Assembly: GCA_963695835.1 (NCBI GenBank)
Contig: CAVOHR010000004.1
Location: 434,001-498,000 of the forward strand
DNA from: VRUE01 sp963695835
GTDB lineage: Bacteria > Actinomycetota > Thermoleophilia > Solirubrobacterales > 70-9
Length of the DNA stretch: 64,000 bases
Reading direction: 5' to 3'
Shown here in pieces: positions 15,860 to 22,555 of this stretch. Each line of letters opens with the position of its first letter. The stretch's first letter is position 1. The position numbers and the translations under genes are program-made. The notes below the pieces were generated by a model, which had not been told where the DNA came from, ran no database searches, and saw only the letters and a program-made list of their open reading frames with translations.

Positions 15860-16132
15860 TCAGCAGTCGTCGCTGAGCAAATGACGAATCGCGTCCAGCG
15901 GATCGTCAAACGTCTGCGCATTGCCCGCTTTTAGGTTGGCACGGGTCTCGGCTTCTCCACGCTGCCACTCACTTGACCAGTAGTACGCCTGGTCGGCAGG
16001 GATGAACATCGGGACACTCCTCGCGCCGCCACTCCGGTTGCCGGCGACCACAGACGGCCGCTGAGCCGGGGTAGTCGCGGCTGGACCCGTTCGGAGGATC
16101 GATTCTCTGCTTGTGGCTATTTTCGTCGTCAT
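15860..16132 (-). CDS. Probable antitoxin of the RelE-like toxin
   Basis: The 90-residue protein has a low-complexity first 40 residues and then FIPADQAYYWSSEWQRGEAE followed by an acidic end (DDPLDAIRHLLSDDC), a pattern seen in antitoxin partners of small RelE-like toxins. The ATG at 16132 overlaps the stop of the upstream gene by four bases. An internal ATG before FIPADQ would give a 50-residue core. No classical DNA-binding motif is evident, so operon control may rest on the upstream gene product or on none. Confidence 0.6.
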   Translation of the reverse strand: MTTKIATSRESILRTGPAATTPAQRPSVVAGNRSGGARSVPMFIPADQAYYWSSEWQRGEAETRANLKAGNAQTFDDPLDAIRHLLSDDC

Positions 16133-16437
16133 GGTCCCTCTTCTTCGAGGAGTCTCTTGAACTCTTCGTAGTTCCTGCGGGTATTTTCCAGCGTATCGAT
16201 CAAATCGTCAAGACCTCCCGGAGCCAGCGCGATACGCGCAATTGGCTTGACCGGCACGAAGCGCAAATTGGCAAGTTGCTCCTCGGACTCAATTACCGGC
16301 GGAACCGTCGACCCGATATCGAGGAAGACGGCGTTGGCGCCAACCACGCCCGAGAACGTGTTGGCAAACTGGACCGGAAGGTCCTCGGCGCCGACCCAGG
16401 CGGCTTCGGGTTCATTCGGTTGGGGGTTCTCAGGCAT
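16129..16437 (-). CDS. DUF3467-like small protein, first gene of the RelE-like operon
   Basis: The 102-residue protein contains WVGAEDLPVQFANTFSGVVG, then NAVFLDIGSTVPPV and KPIARIALAPGGLDDLIDTL, which matches the strand pattern of DUF3467-type proteins (an ANxF motif and a C-terminal helix). GAGGAG lies 6 bases before the ATG. It overlaps the putative antitoxin gene by ATGA, so all three products are probably made together. Function unknown; linkage to a toxin pair suggests an accessory or third component. Confidence 0.65.
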   Translation of the reverse strand: MPENPQPNEPEAAWVGAEDLPVQFANTFSGVVGANAVFLDIGSTVPPVIESEEQLANLRFVPVKPIARIALAPGGLDDLIDTLENTRRNYEEFKRLLEEEGP

Positions 16438-16658
16438 GCGCTTCTCCTCGGCAAAAAGTCGCCGCTACATGAGGGGCGACGATCAGGGCAGCATACGCCA
16501 GCAGCAGCGGCGGGCAGCCTGACCGATCCCGATGCCCGAATGGCTGCCAGATTGGGCTGGCCCATGGGGCAGACCCGGCCCGAAAGCGAGGTATCCCCAA
16601 TGCACCCCGCTTCACAACCCCGCACCACGACTGGCCTAGCGAGTTTCGCTAGAGCCTC

Positions 16659-16973
16659 CTAGCGTTCGGGCGGGCGGCTGGGGGAAGGCGCGTCGAAGAC
16701 GAAGCGCTGGGCGTCTTCGTCCCAGGCCATGCCGGCGCAGAGACTTCCGACGCCGACGTCGAGGGCGCTTGCGAGCTTGACGATCATGCCGAGGCGCGGT
16801 GCGCGGTCGCCCCGCTCCAGCACGGAGACCTCGGTGCGGTGCAGGCCGCAGCGCTCGCCCAGCTCCGCCTGGGCGATGCCGGCGGCCCTCCGGGCCCGCC
16901 TCAGGTTGGCGGCGAAGCGGCCGGAGGGATCCAAGGCGGTGCCAGTCTCGAGCATCCGGTCACCCTGACGCAT
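16659..16973 (-). CDS. XRE-family regulator, copy 2
   Basis: The 104-residue protein has the same helix-turn-helix as its neighbours (NLRRARRAAGIAQAELGERC, then RTEVSVLERGDRAPRLGMIV) and the tail AWDEDAQRFVF, extended by a Pro/Ser-rich end. Either ATG 16973 or ATG 16955 may be the start; the first lies four bases after the stop of the upstream XRE gene, so the two are co-transcribed. No kinase gene follows, so this is an orphan HipB-like protein. Confidence 0.82.
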   Translation of the reverse strand: MRQGDRMLETGTALDPSGRFAANLRRARRAAGIAQAELGERCGLHRTEVSVLERGDRAPRLGMIVKLASALDVGVGSLCAGMAWDEDAQRFVFDAPSPSRPPER

Positions 16974-16977
16974 GCGG

Positions 16978-17235
16978 CTACTTCTCGAACCTGAAGCGCC
17001 GGCCCTCGATTTCCCACGAAATGCCGGCGCAGAGGCTTTCGGGGCTGACGCCGAGGGTGCCGGCCAGCTTGACGATCGTGCTGAGCCGGGGCTCGCGCTC
17101 GGATCGCTCCAGCAGCGAGATCTCGGTGCGGTGCAGGTCGCAGCGGAGGCCGAGCTCCTCCTGGGTGATGCCGGCAGCCGTTCTCGCCCTCTTCAGGTTG
17201 ACGGCGAAGCGATCGCGCAGGCTCGGCTCGGCCAT
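16978..17235 (-). CDS. XRE-family regulator, copy 3, coupled to a leader peptide
   Basis: The 85-residue protein has a helix-turn-helix in residues 9-64 (NLKRARTAAGITQEELGLRC, then RTEISLLERSEREPRLSTIV) and the family tail SWEIEGRRFRFEK. Its ATG overlaps the TGA of a 26-codon upstream ORF (TGATG), and that ORF is driven by a TAGAGT-type leaderless promoter. Translation therefore likely depends on re-initiation after the leader. It is followed four bases later by XRE copy 2. No associated toxin gene. Confidence 0.84.
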   Translation of the reverse strand: MAEPSLRDRFAVNLKRARTAAGITQEELGLRCDLHRTEISLLERSEREPRLSTIVKLAGTLGVSPESLCAGISWEIEGRRFRFEK

Positions 17236-17315
17236 CAGTCCGTGACCGTCGACGGTCCCCAGACCGCCCCCAGAACCGGGCCAAGGCCGCTGAAGTCTCG
17301 AGCCTCCCAGGGCAC
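17235..17315 (-). CDS. 26-residue leader peptide derived from the GNAT gene start
   Basis: GTG 17315 lies 6 bases after a TAGAGT box. The peptide begins VPWEARDFSGLGPVLG, aligning with MSWRAGNFGGFGSILG at the start of the GNAT protein, and ends at a TGA that overlaps the XRE ATG. It is therefore the promoter plus first codons of a GNAT gene, now serving as an upstream coupling ORF. Confidence 0.6.
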   Translation of the reverse strand: MPWEARDFSGLGPVLGAVWGPSTVTD

Positions 17316-17321
17316 GGGACC

Positions 17322-17350
17322 ACTCTAGGGAACCACGGCGACTTGCACAA
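17322..17350 (-). promoter_or_regulatory. TTGTGC-17-TAGAGT promoter before the leader/XRE pair
   Basis: The -35 lies at 17350-17345 and the -10 at 17327-17322 on the minus strand, with a spacer of 17. Spacer, -10 and following bases match the GNAT promoter (13457-13485) closely, including GTTCCC before the -10. Confidence 0.7.
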
Positions 17351-17394
17351 GGAACCCGCTGACTTTTCGCCGAGTCGCCGAATCCACGATCGCC

Positions 17395-17430
17395 ACTCTA
17401 GGGAACGGGGAACGCGGACGATCGGCACAA
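17395..17430 (-). promoter_or_regulatory. Duplicate promoter with 7-bp expanded spacer
   Basis: TTGTGC (17430-17425) and TAGAGT (17400-17395) recur, but the spacer is 24 bp because GGGAACG is duplicated in tandem. Seven extra bases should abolish ordinary sigma-factor recognition, so this copy is probably inactive, or answers to an activator. Confidence 0.5.
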
Positions 17431-17461
17431 GGCACGGCCGACCTGCTCCTCGCGGCCGGCG

Positions 17462-17710
17462 TCAGCCCTTGAACTTGAATTCCTGCCCGTCGACGTCCCA
17501 GGACATCCCGGTGCAGAGGCTTTCGACGCTGACGCCGAGGCCGGCGGCCAGCTTGACGATCGTGCCGAGCCGCGGCTCGCGGCCGGCGCGCTCCAGCAGC
17601 GAGATCTCGGTCCGGTGCACGTCGCAGCGGTCGCTCAGCTCCTCCTGCGAGATGTTGACGAGCTTTCGCGCCTTTTTCAGGTTGACTGAGAAGCGGTCGC
17701 GGGGCTGCAC
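17462..17710 (-). CDS. XRE-family regulator, copy 4
   Basis: GTG 17710 gives 82 residues with a helix-turn-helix (NLKKARKLVNISQEELSDRC, then RTEISLLERAGREPRLGTIV) and the tail SWDVDGQEFKFKG. Its helix 1 is more Lys-rich than the other copies. It is the first of three consecutive XRE genes on this strand and is separated from the next by the two TAGAGT promoters, so each may be transcribed separately. No toxin is adjacent. Confidence 0.82.
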   Translation of the reverse strand: MQPRDRFSVNLKKARKLVNISQEELSDRCDVHRTEISLLERAGREPRLGTIVKLAAGLGVSVESLCTGMSWDVDGQEFKFKG

Positions 17711-17756
17711 GCCGACAGACTAAGGACTTCCGAGGCATTTGTCGATACCTAATTCG

Positions 17757-18860
17757 ATGTTCGACATCGATTCAGCCCTGCGGACCCTGGTCGAGCGAGG
17801 CGGATCCGACCTGCACGTCAAGGTCGCGGCGCCGCCGACGATCCGCCTGCACGGCGAGCTGACGCCGCTCGAGGGGCAGGCGCCGCTGAGCAGCGAGGAC
17901 ACCGAGAAGGCCTTCCACGACATCGCCGAGGTGCGCTCGCTGACCGAGTTCGAGGAAGCCGGCGAGACCGACTTCTCCTACGCGATCCCGAGCCTCTCGC
18001 GCTTCCGCGTCAACGCCTTCAAGCAGCGCGGCTCGACCTCGATCGTCTGCCGCGCGATCCCCTTCGAGATCCGCTCGGTCGAGGAGCTGGGCCTGCCGGC
18101 GGTCGTCACCGACCTGGCCGAGGAGCAGCGCGGCATCATCCTCGTCACCGGCACCACCGGCTCGGGCAAGAGCACGACCCTGGCGGCGATGATCGACCAC
18201 ATCAACCGCACGCAGTCGCACCACATCGTCACGCTCGAGGACCCGATCGAGTACCTGCACGAAGACAAAGGCTCGATCGTCAACCAGCGCGAGGTCGGCT
18301 CGGACACCGAGAGCTTCGGGCGGGCGATGCGCCGGGTCCTGCGCCAGGACCCCGACGTGATCCTGATCGGCGAGATGCGCGACGAGGAGACGGTGCGGAC
18401 GGCGCTCTCGGCGGCGGAGACCGGCCACCTCGTCCTCTCCACCGTGCACACGCTCGACGCGACCGAGACGATCAACCGGATCATCGACTTCTTCCCGCCC
18501 CACCTCCAGCACCAGGCGCGGGTGATGCTCGCCTCGACCCTGCGGGGGGCGATCGCGCAGCGGCTGGTCCCCGACGTCTCCGGCGAGGGGCGCGTCCCCG
18601 CCTCGGAGGTGCTGGTCGTCACCGGCCGCGTCCAGGACCTGATCCTCAACCCGGACGAGACCTCGAAGATCACCGAGGTGATCGCCGAGGGCGAGTACTA
18701 CGGCATGCGCACCTTCGACCAGTCGCTGCTCGGCTACGCGATGGAGGGCAAGGTCTCCGAGCAGGTCGCGCTCGCCTACGCCTCCAGCCCGCACGACTTC
18801 AAGCTGATGCTGGCCGCCGGCGGCCAGCGCGCCAGCGGCATCGAGCAGCTGGCCAGTTAG
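17757..18860 (+). CDS. pilT: PilT-type twitching motility ATPase
   Basis: The 367-residue hexameric ATPase retracts type IV pili. It shows a PAS-like N-domain (SDLHVKVAAPPTIRLHGEL), Walker A (GTTGSGKSTT, about residue 132), Asp box (HIVTLEDPIEYLH), Walker B (DVILIGEMRDEET), His box (GHLVLSTVHTLDA) and an AIAQRLVP segment. ATG 17757 is preferred over TTG 17739 because it matches the family N-terminus; neither has a strong ribosome site. No other pilus gene is in the window. It stands alone between the XRE array and a methyltransferase gene. Confidence 0.95.
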   Translation: MFDIDSALRTLVERGGSDLHVKVAAPPTIRLHGELTPLEGQAPLSSEDTEKAFHDIAEVRSLTEFEEAGETDFSYAIPSLSRFRVNAFKQRGSTSIVCRAIPFEIRSVEELGLPAVVTDLAEEQRGIILVTGTTGSGKSTTLAAMIDHINRTQSHHIVTLEDPIEYLHEDKGSIVNQREVGSDTESFGRAMRRVLRQDPDVILIGEMRDEETVRTALSAAETGHLVLSTVHTLDATETINRIIDFFPPHLQHQARVMLASTLRGAIAQRLVPDVSGEGRVPASEVLVVTGRVQDLILNPDETSKITEVIAEGEYYGMRTFDQSLLGYAMEGKVSEQVALAYASSPHDFKLMLAAGGQRASGIEQLAS

Positions 18861-18887
18861 CCAGAAATCTCATTATTGGTACCGATT

Positions 18888-18906
18888 AGGTCTTGCATAA
18901 AGACCT
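18888..18906 (+). terminator. AGGTCTT-GCATA-AAGACCT hairpin after pilT
   Basis: A 7-bp perfect stem with a 5-base loop starts 28 bases after the pilT stop. No long T-run follows, so termination strength is uncertain. Confidence 0.5.
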
Positions 18907-18935
18907 TCCTGCCCTTAGATTTACACCCGAGCATC

Positions 18936-19697
18936 ATGAGGACGGGCAACCTTCCAGTCGATTGGTACCGCTCTACCTTCTCCGGCGACACCCGGGCGCT
19001 GTTCTGGGAAGACGGGGTCGAGGAGAAGGTGACGCTGGCGCTGGCGCTGCTCGGGCCCAGCGGGGGCGAGCGCATCCTCGACCTCGCCTGCACGACCGGG
19101 CAGCGCACGCTGGAGCTGGCCCGCCGCGGCTTCTCGGTGGTCGGGACCGAGGTCGACGAGTACCTGCTCGAGGTCGGCGGCTGCGAAGCGGAGGCGGAGG
19201 ACATCTATCCCTGGTTCCACGAGTCCGACCCGCGCGACCTCGAGTTCCTGCGCGAGTTCGACCTGGTGCTGAGCCTCGGTGGCGGCGCCTTCGGCTACTT
19301 CGACGACGACAGCGACGACCGCCTGGTCTTCCAGCGGGTCTCGCAGGCGCTGCGCCCCGGCGGCCGCCTGCTGATGCAGACCCCGAACGTGATCTACGTC
19401 GAAGCGCACCTGCCGGACCGGACCTGGCTGCCGGGCAAGTGGACGACGCAGCTCGTCGAGCAGGCCTGGGACGGCGAGAGCCGGCGCCTGGAGGCGTCGG
19501 TGATGGCGCTGATCGAGGGCGAGACCTTCGAGGAGCTCGACACGGTGCCCTTCCGGCGCCGGATCTACTCGGTCGAGGAGCTGGCGCAGATCTTCGAGTC
19601 GGTCGGGATGGAGCTGGTCGACGTGTTCGACGAAGACGGGACACCGTGCGCGCCGACCGACCGCCAGCTGCAGGTCTTCGTCGAGGCTCGCTTCTGA
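18936..19697 (+). CDS. SAM-dependent class I methyltransferase
   Basis: The 253-residue protein has motif I ILDLACTTGQRTLELA (about residues 46-61; the usual GxGxG is here ACTTG), the acidic loop VVGTEVDEYLLEVG, motif IV FDLVLSLGGGAFGYF and a post-motif LRPGGRLLMQTPN. Substrate unknown; the family methylates small molecules, lipids or proteins. ATG 18936 gives the expected N-terminus (MRTGNLPVDWYRSTFSG). A strong hairpin follows the stop (19700-19747). It is an isolated gene between pilT and the convergent glpX. Confidence 0.85.
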   Translation: MRTGNLPVDWYRSTFSGDTRALFWEDGVEEKVTLALALLGPSGGERILDLACTTGQRTLELARRGFSVVGTEVDEYLLEVGGCEAEAEDIYPWFHESDPRDLEFLREFDLVLSLGGGAFGYFDDDSDDRLVFQRVSQALRPGGRLLMQTPNVIYVEAHLPDRTWLPGKWTTQLVEQAWDGESRRLEASVMALIEGETFEELDTVPFRRRIYSVEELAQIFESVGMELVDVFDEDGTPCAPTDRQLQVFVEARF

Positions 19698-19699
19698 AA

Positions 19700-19747
19700 A
19701 ACCGGCTGGCCGCGGGCGAAGAGCAGGACGCCCGCGGACAGCCGGTT
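19700..19747. terminator. Hairpin between convergent methyltransferase and glpX genes
   Basis: AACCGGCT and AGCCGGTT form the base, and GCGGGCG/CGCCCGC extend the stem around an AAGAGCAGGA loop. It begins three bases after the methyltransferase stop. Confidence 0.65.
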
Positions 19748-19875
19748 CGAATTGGAGGAAGCGGGTGGGCCGGCCCCGTTCCGGGCCTCCCGCCCGCGTC
19801 GCACTGCTTGGCTTAGTTGTCTTTTATATCAGAAATCGTTATGCAATAGGAACTAGATGAGCATTGGCGCTTCGC

Positions 19876-20892
19876 CTAACCGTAGCGCTGGCCCATGATC
19901 GCCCGCAGCTTGGAGCGATCGTGGCGGGCCTGGACGCGGCGCACGGTGCCCGAGCGCGAGCGCATCACCAGCGATTCGGTGCTGGCGCCCGCGCCGCGGT
20001 AGCGGACGCCCTGGAGGACGTCGCCGTCGGTGACGCCGCTGGCGGAGAAGAAGACGTCCTCGCCGGAGCAGAGGTCGTCGGCGGTGAGGATGCGGTCGAG
20101 GTCGTAGCCGGCGTCGACCGCGGCGCTGCGCTCGCCGTCGTCGCGCGGCCAGAGGCGGCCGAGCAGCTCCCCCCCCATCGACTTCAGTCCGGCGGCGGAG
20201 AGGACGCCCTCGGGCGTGCCGCCGATCCCCCACAGCAGGTCGACCGGCGAGCGGTCGCTGACCGCCAGCAGGGCGGCGGAGACGTCGCCGTCGGTGATCA
20301 GGCGGATGCGGCCACCCGCCTCGCGCACCTCGCGCATCGCCTCCTCGTGGCGCGGGCGGTCGAGCATGACCACGGTGACGTCGCCGACGCTGCCGCCCTT
20401 GCGCTCGGCGACCAGCTTCAGCGTCTCCGGCAGCGGCCGGTCGAGGTCGAGCAGGTCGGCGATTTCCTCGCCGCCGGCGATCTTCTCCATGTAGACGCAG
20501 GGGCCGGGGTCGAACATCGTGCCGCGCTCGGCGAGCGCGATCACCGCCAGGGCGCTGGGCATGCCGAGCGCGCAGAGGCGGGTGCCCTCGAGCGGGTCGA
20601 CGGCGATGTCGACGACGGGCGGGCTGCCGTCGCCGATCCGCTCGCCGTTGTAGAGCATCGGCGCCTCGTCCTTCTCCCCCTCGCCGATCACGACGGTCCC
20701 GTCCATCGCGACCGAGTCGAGGACGTAGCGCATCGCGTCGACCGCCGCCTGGTCGGCGGCGATCTTGTCGCCGCGGCCGACCCAGCGGGCGGCGGCCAGC
20801 GCCGCCGCCTCGGTCACCCGCACCAGCTCGAGGGCGAGGTTGCGGTCCGGCTTGGCCGACTGCGCGGATGCGTCTGGCGAGGTCTCCCCCAT
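19876..20892 (-). CDS. glpX: Fructose-1,6-bisphosphatase class II
   Basis: The 338-residue protein hydrolyses fructose 1,6-bisphosphate to fructose 6-phosphate in gluconeogenesis. Family features include AADQAAVDAMR, the metal/phosphate site VVIGEGEKDEAPMLY, DIAVDPLEGT and LLWGIGGTPEGVLSAAGLKS, with the conserved C-terminal KLRAIMGQRYG. Length is normal for GlpX. Start ATG 20892. Downstream is the shared hairpin with the convergent methyltransferase gene; upstream lies one of the GACGTGCC palindromes. Confidence 0.96.
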   Translation of the reverse strand: MGETSPDASAQSAKPDRNLALELVRVTEAAALAAARWVGRGDKIAADQAAVDAMRYVLDSVAMDGTVVIGEGEKDEAPMLYNGERIGDGSPPVVDIAVDPLEGTRLCALGMPSALAVIALAERGTMFDPGPCVYMEKIAGGEEIADLLDLDRPLPETLKLVAERKGGSVGDVTVVMLDRPRHEEAMREVREAGGRIRLITDGDVSAALLAVSDRSPVDLLWGIGGTPEGVLSAAGLKSMGGELLGRLWPRDDGERSAAVDAGYDLDRILTADDLCSGEDVFFSASGVTDGDVLQGVRYRGAGASTESLVMRSRSGTVRRVQARHDRSKLRAIMGQRYG

Positions 20893-20909
20893 GCAGCACG
20901 CAGGCTATA

Positions 20910-20962
20910 GGACGTGCCGGGGTTTAGACCCCCTATACGGGCACTGAATCGCCGCCACGTCC
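20910..20962. repeat. GACGTGCC palindromic repeat, type A (inverted relative to 53796)
   Basis: A 53-bp imperfect palindrome bounded by GGACGTGCCGG and the related GCCGCCACGTCC. Its reverse complement matches 53796-53848 at all but a handful of positions. It lies between the glpX start and the lipoprotein stop. Confidence 0.8.
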
Positions 20963-20978
20963 GAGCGTCGCCGGGGGC

Positions 20979-21470
20979 TCAGCCGTAGGCGCAGCCGTCG
21001 AGGCCGTATTCGTGCGCCAGCTCGGCCGAGCGCTTGAAGCTCTGGGCGAACGGGGCGGTCGAGGAGCCCGAGGCTTCTTCGGCCGTCTCGACGCCTTCTT
21101 CCAGCGCGGCGAGGAAGGCGTCGACCTTCGCTTCGTCGCCCTCGGGCGCCTTCAGGGCGCGGATTTCCTCGGCCTGGGTCTGGATGGCCGGCACGATGAC
21201 GGCCTGGATCGCTTCCCGCAGCTTCCCGAGAGTCTGCTGCCCCGATCCGCCGCCTTCGCCTTTGTGCTTCTTCACGTAGGCCGACATCTCTTCCAGGCTC
21301 TGTTTTTTGCCTTCTTCGCAGATCGCGTTGGCCTGCTTGACGAACCCGGCGTCGGAGATCTCGCCGCCGGTGCTGCTCGAGCTGCTGCCGCCGCCGCAGC
21401 CCGCAACGGCGACCACGACCGCAATCGTCGCCGCCAAGAGGCAGAGACTTGTAATCGAATTCCTCCCCAC
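20979..21470 (-). CDS. Secreted lipoprotein, helical
   Basis: From GTG 21470 the product has 163 residues with a lipoprotein signal (SITSLCLLAATIAVVVAVAG then Cys), a Gly/Ser linker and a helical domain with only two further Cys, one in AICEEGKKQS and one in the C-terminal DGCAYG end. A GGGGAGG ribosome site lies just after the GTG and 6 bases before an ATT codon, so initiation at that ATT (five residues later) is possible. Similar small lipoproteins are common in Solirubrobacterales-type genomes; function unknown. Confidence 0.75.
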   Translation of the reverse strand: MGRNSITSLCLLAATIAVVVAVAGCGGGSSSSSTGGEISDAGFVKQANAICEEGKKQSLEEMSAYVKKHKGEGGGSGQQTLGKLREAIQAVIVPAIQTQAEEIRALKAPEGDEAKVDAFLAALEEGVETAEEASGSSTAPFAQSFKRSAELAHEYGLDGCAYG

Positions 21471-21606
21471 CGCGCGAGGACAATACAGGCTCAGCGCCGC
21501 CGGCGTTTCCGAAAAGCGCGGATGGCGTTCCACAATTGGCACAGAGTGCGCGCCACGCGCGCGTTCGCACCTCGTAGGCTCGGCTGACGACAAAACAGCG
21601 AGGCGT

Positions 21607-21879
21607 ATGATGTTCCGTATGAAAGAGCGAATCACCATCTCGGTCGAGCCGGAGGCCCTGGAGACCGTGCGCGCCGAAGTCAAGCAGGGCAGAGCGCCAA
21701 GCGTCTCCGCCGCGGTCGAAGAGATTCTGATCGCGCAGAGCAGGCGCCAGGCCCTGAAAGAGCTGCTCGACTACCTGGACGACAAATACGGTCCACTCAC
21801 CGAGGAGGAGGAAGAATGGGGCAGGAAAGAACTGGACCGCGCGTTCGGCGAACTGTCGTCCTCGACGCCGGAGCCCTGA
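21607..21879 (+). CDS. Antitoxin of a PIN-domain toxin
   Basis: ATG 21607 (or ATG 21619) gives 86-90 residues starting MKERITISVEPEALETVRAE, a ribbon-helix-helix-like N-terminus, then a helical QGRAPSVSAAVEEILIAQSR stretch and an acidic C-terminal LTEEEEEWGRKEL region suited to toxin binding. The gene overlaps the downstream toxin by 64 bases. VapB-like by context and pattern. Confidence 0.8.
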   Translation: MMFRMKERITISVEPEALETVRAEVKQGRAPSVSAAVEEILIAQSRRQALKELLDYLDDKYGPLTEEEEEWGRKELDRAFGELSSSTPEP

Positions 21880-22226
21880 TCGCGGTCGAGCGCGACGATC
21901 GACGGACCAGATCGCTTCTTCGCGGGTCGGTGACACCTCTCACCAGGCTGATAATTCCCGCGACCGCCCTTGCCCAGTCCTGGCGAGGCGGTCCCAGAGC
22001 CGCACCGATGGTGCGGTGGATCGACAAGAGCGATATCGACGCTCTCGACGAAACGCGAGCCAAGCAGGCCGGCGAGCGAATCGGCATGCGCGGCACGACC
22101 GACGTCAACGACGCCCACGTCTTCTGCTGCGCGCTCGAGCGTGAAGCGGTGGTGATCACCTCGGATCCCGATGACATCGAAGCGCTTGCCGCCCCGGGAG
22201 AGTCGGTGCCGGTGGTCGCGATATAG
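21816..22226 (+). CDS. VapC-like PIN-domain toxin
   Basis: The 136-residue PIN protein shows TVVLDAGALIAVERDD (first Asp), a mid Glu/Asp region, and TDVNDAHVFCCALEREAVVI then TSDPDDIEAL (C-terminal acids). ATG 21816 lies within the antitoxin gene, typical of coupling. The N-terminus has about 13 extra residues before the first strand. RNA target unknown. It appears complete and distinct from the FitB-like toxin at 4086. Confidence 0.82.
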   Translation: MGQERTGPRVRRTVVLDAGALIAVERDDRRTRSLLRGSVTPLTRLIIPATALAQSWRGGPRAAPMVRWIDKSDIDALDETRAKQAGERIGMRGTTDVNDAHVFCCALEREAVVITSDPDDIEALAAPGESVPVVAI

Positions 22227-22236
22227 GCTCGACGCC

Positions 22237-22443
22237 ATGACCCGGCGCTGGGGACTGACGCTGCCGCTGCCGGCGACGCCGCTGGCCGACCACGAGGAGC
22301 TGGTCAAGCGGGCCGAGGCGGCCGGCTACACCGACCTCTGGAGCGGCGAGACGAACGGGCCCGACGGCTTCACGCTGCCGGTGCTGACCCCGATCGTCCC
22401 GCCCGACAGGCTCGCCCAAACCATCGAAGCACTCGCACCGTAG
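22237..22443 (+). pseudogene. LLM-class oxidoreductase collapsed by in-frame deletion
   Basis: The first 49 codons (MTRRWGLTLPLPATPLADHE, then RAEAAGYTDLWSGET) are the N-terminus of an F420-dependent luciferase-like oxidoreductase. The sequence then passes directly to PIVPPDRLAQTIEALAP and stop, which fits the C-terminus of the same family. About 200 or more central codons are missing while the frame is kept, leaving a 68-codon relic. The stop codon abuts a nested palindrome. Confidence 0.65.
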
Positions 22444-22555
22444 GATCGAGCCCGGTAGGGGTGGAACGTCTTGTACTTTTTCTGGGACCCCGGCCTCGGA
22501 CGGCCTCAGCCTGTCTTCAGAAAAAGTTAAGTGGAACCCCTACCGGGCTCGATCC
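22443..22555. repeat. 113-bp nested palindrome between convergent genes
   Basis: Perfect 20-bp outer arms (22443-22462 and 22536-22555, GGATCGAGCCCGGTAGGGGT and complement) enclose perfect 10-bp inner arms (ACTTTTTCTG at 22475-22484, complement at 22518-22527). Both edges touch stop codons: the LLM relic at 22441-22443 and hipA3 at 22556-22558. It may act as a bidirectional terminator, but the size resembles a small mobile palindrome. Confidence 0.85.
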
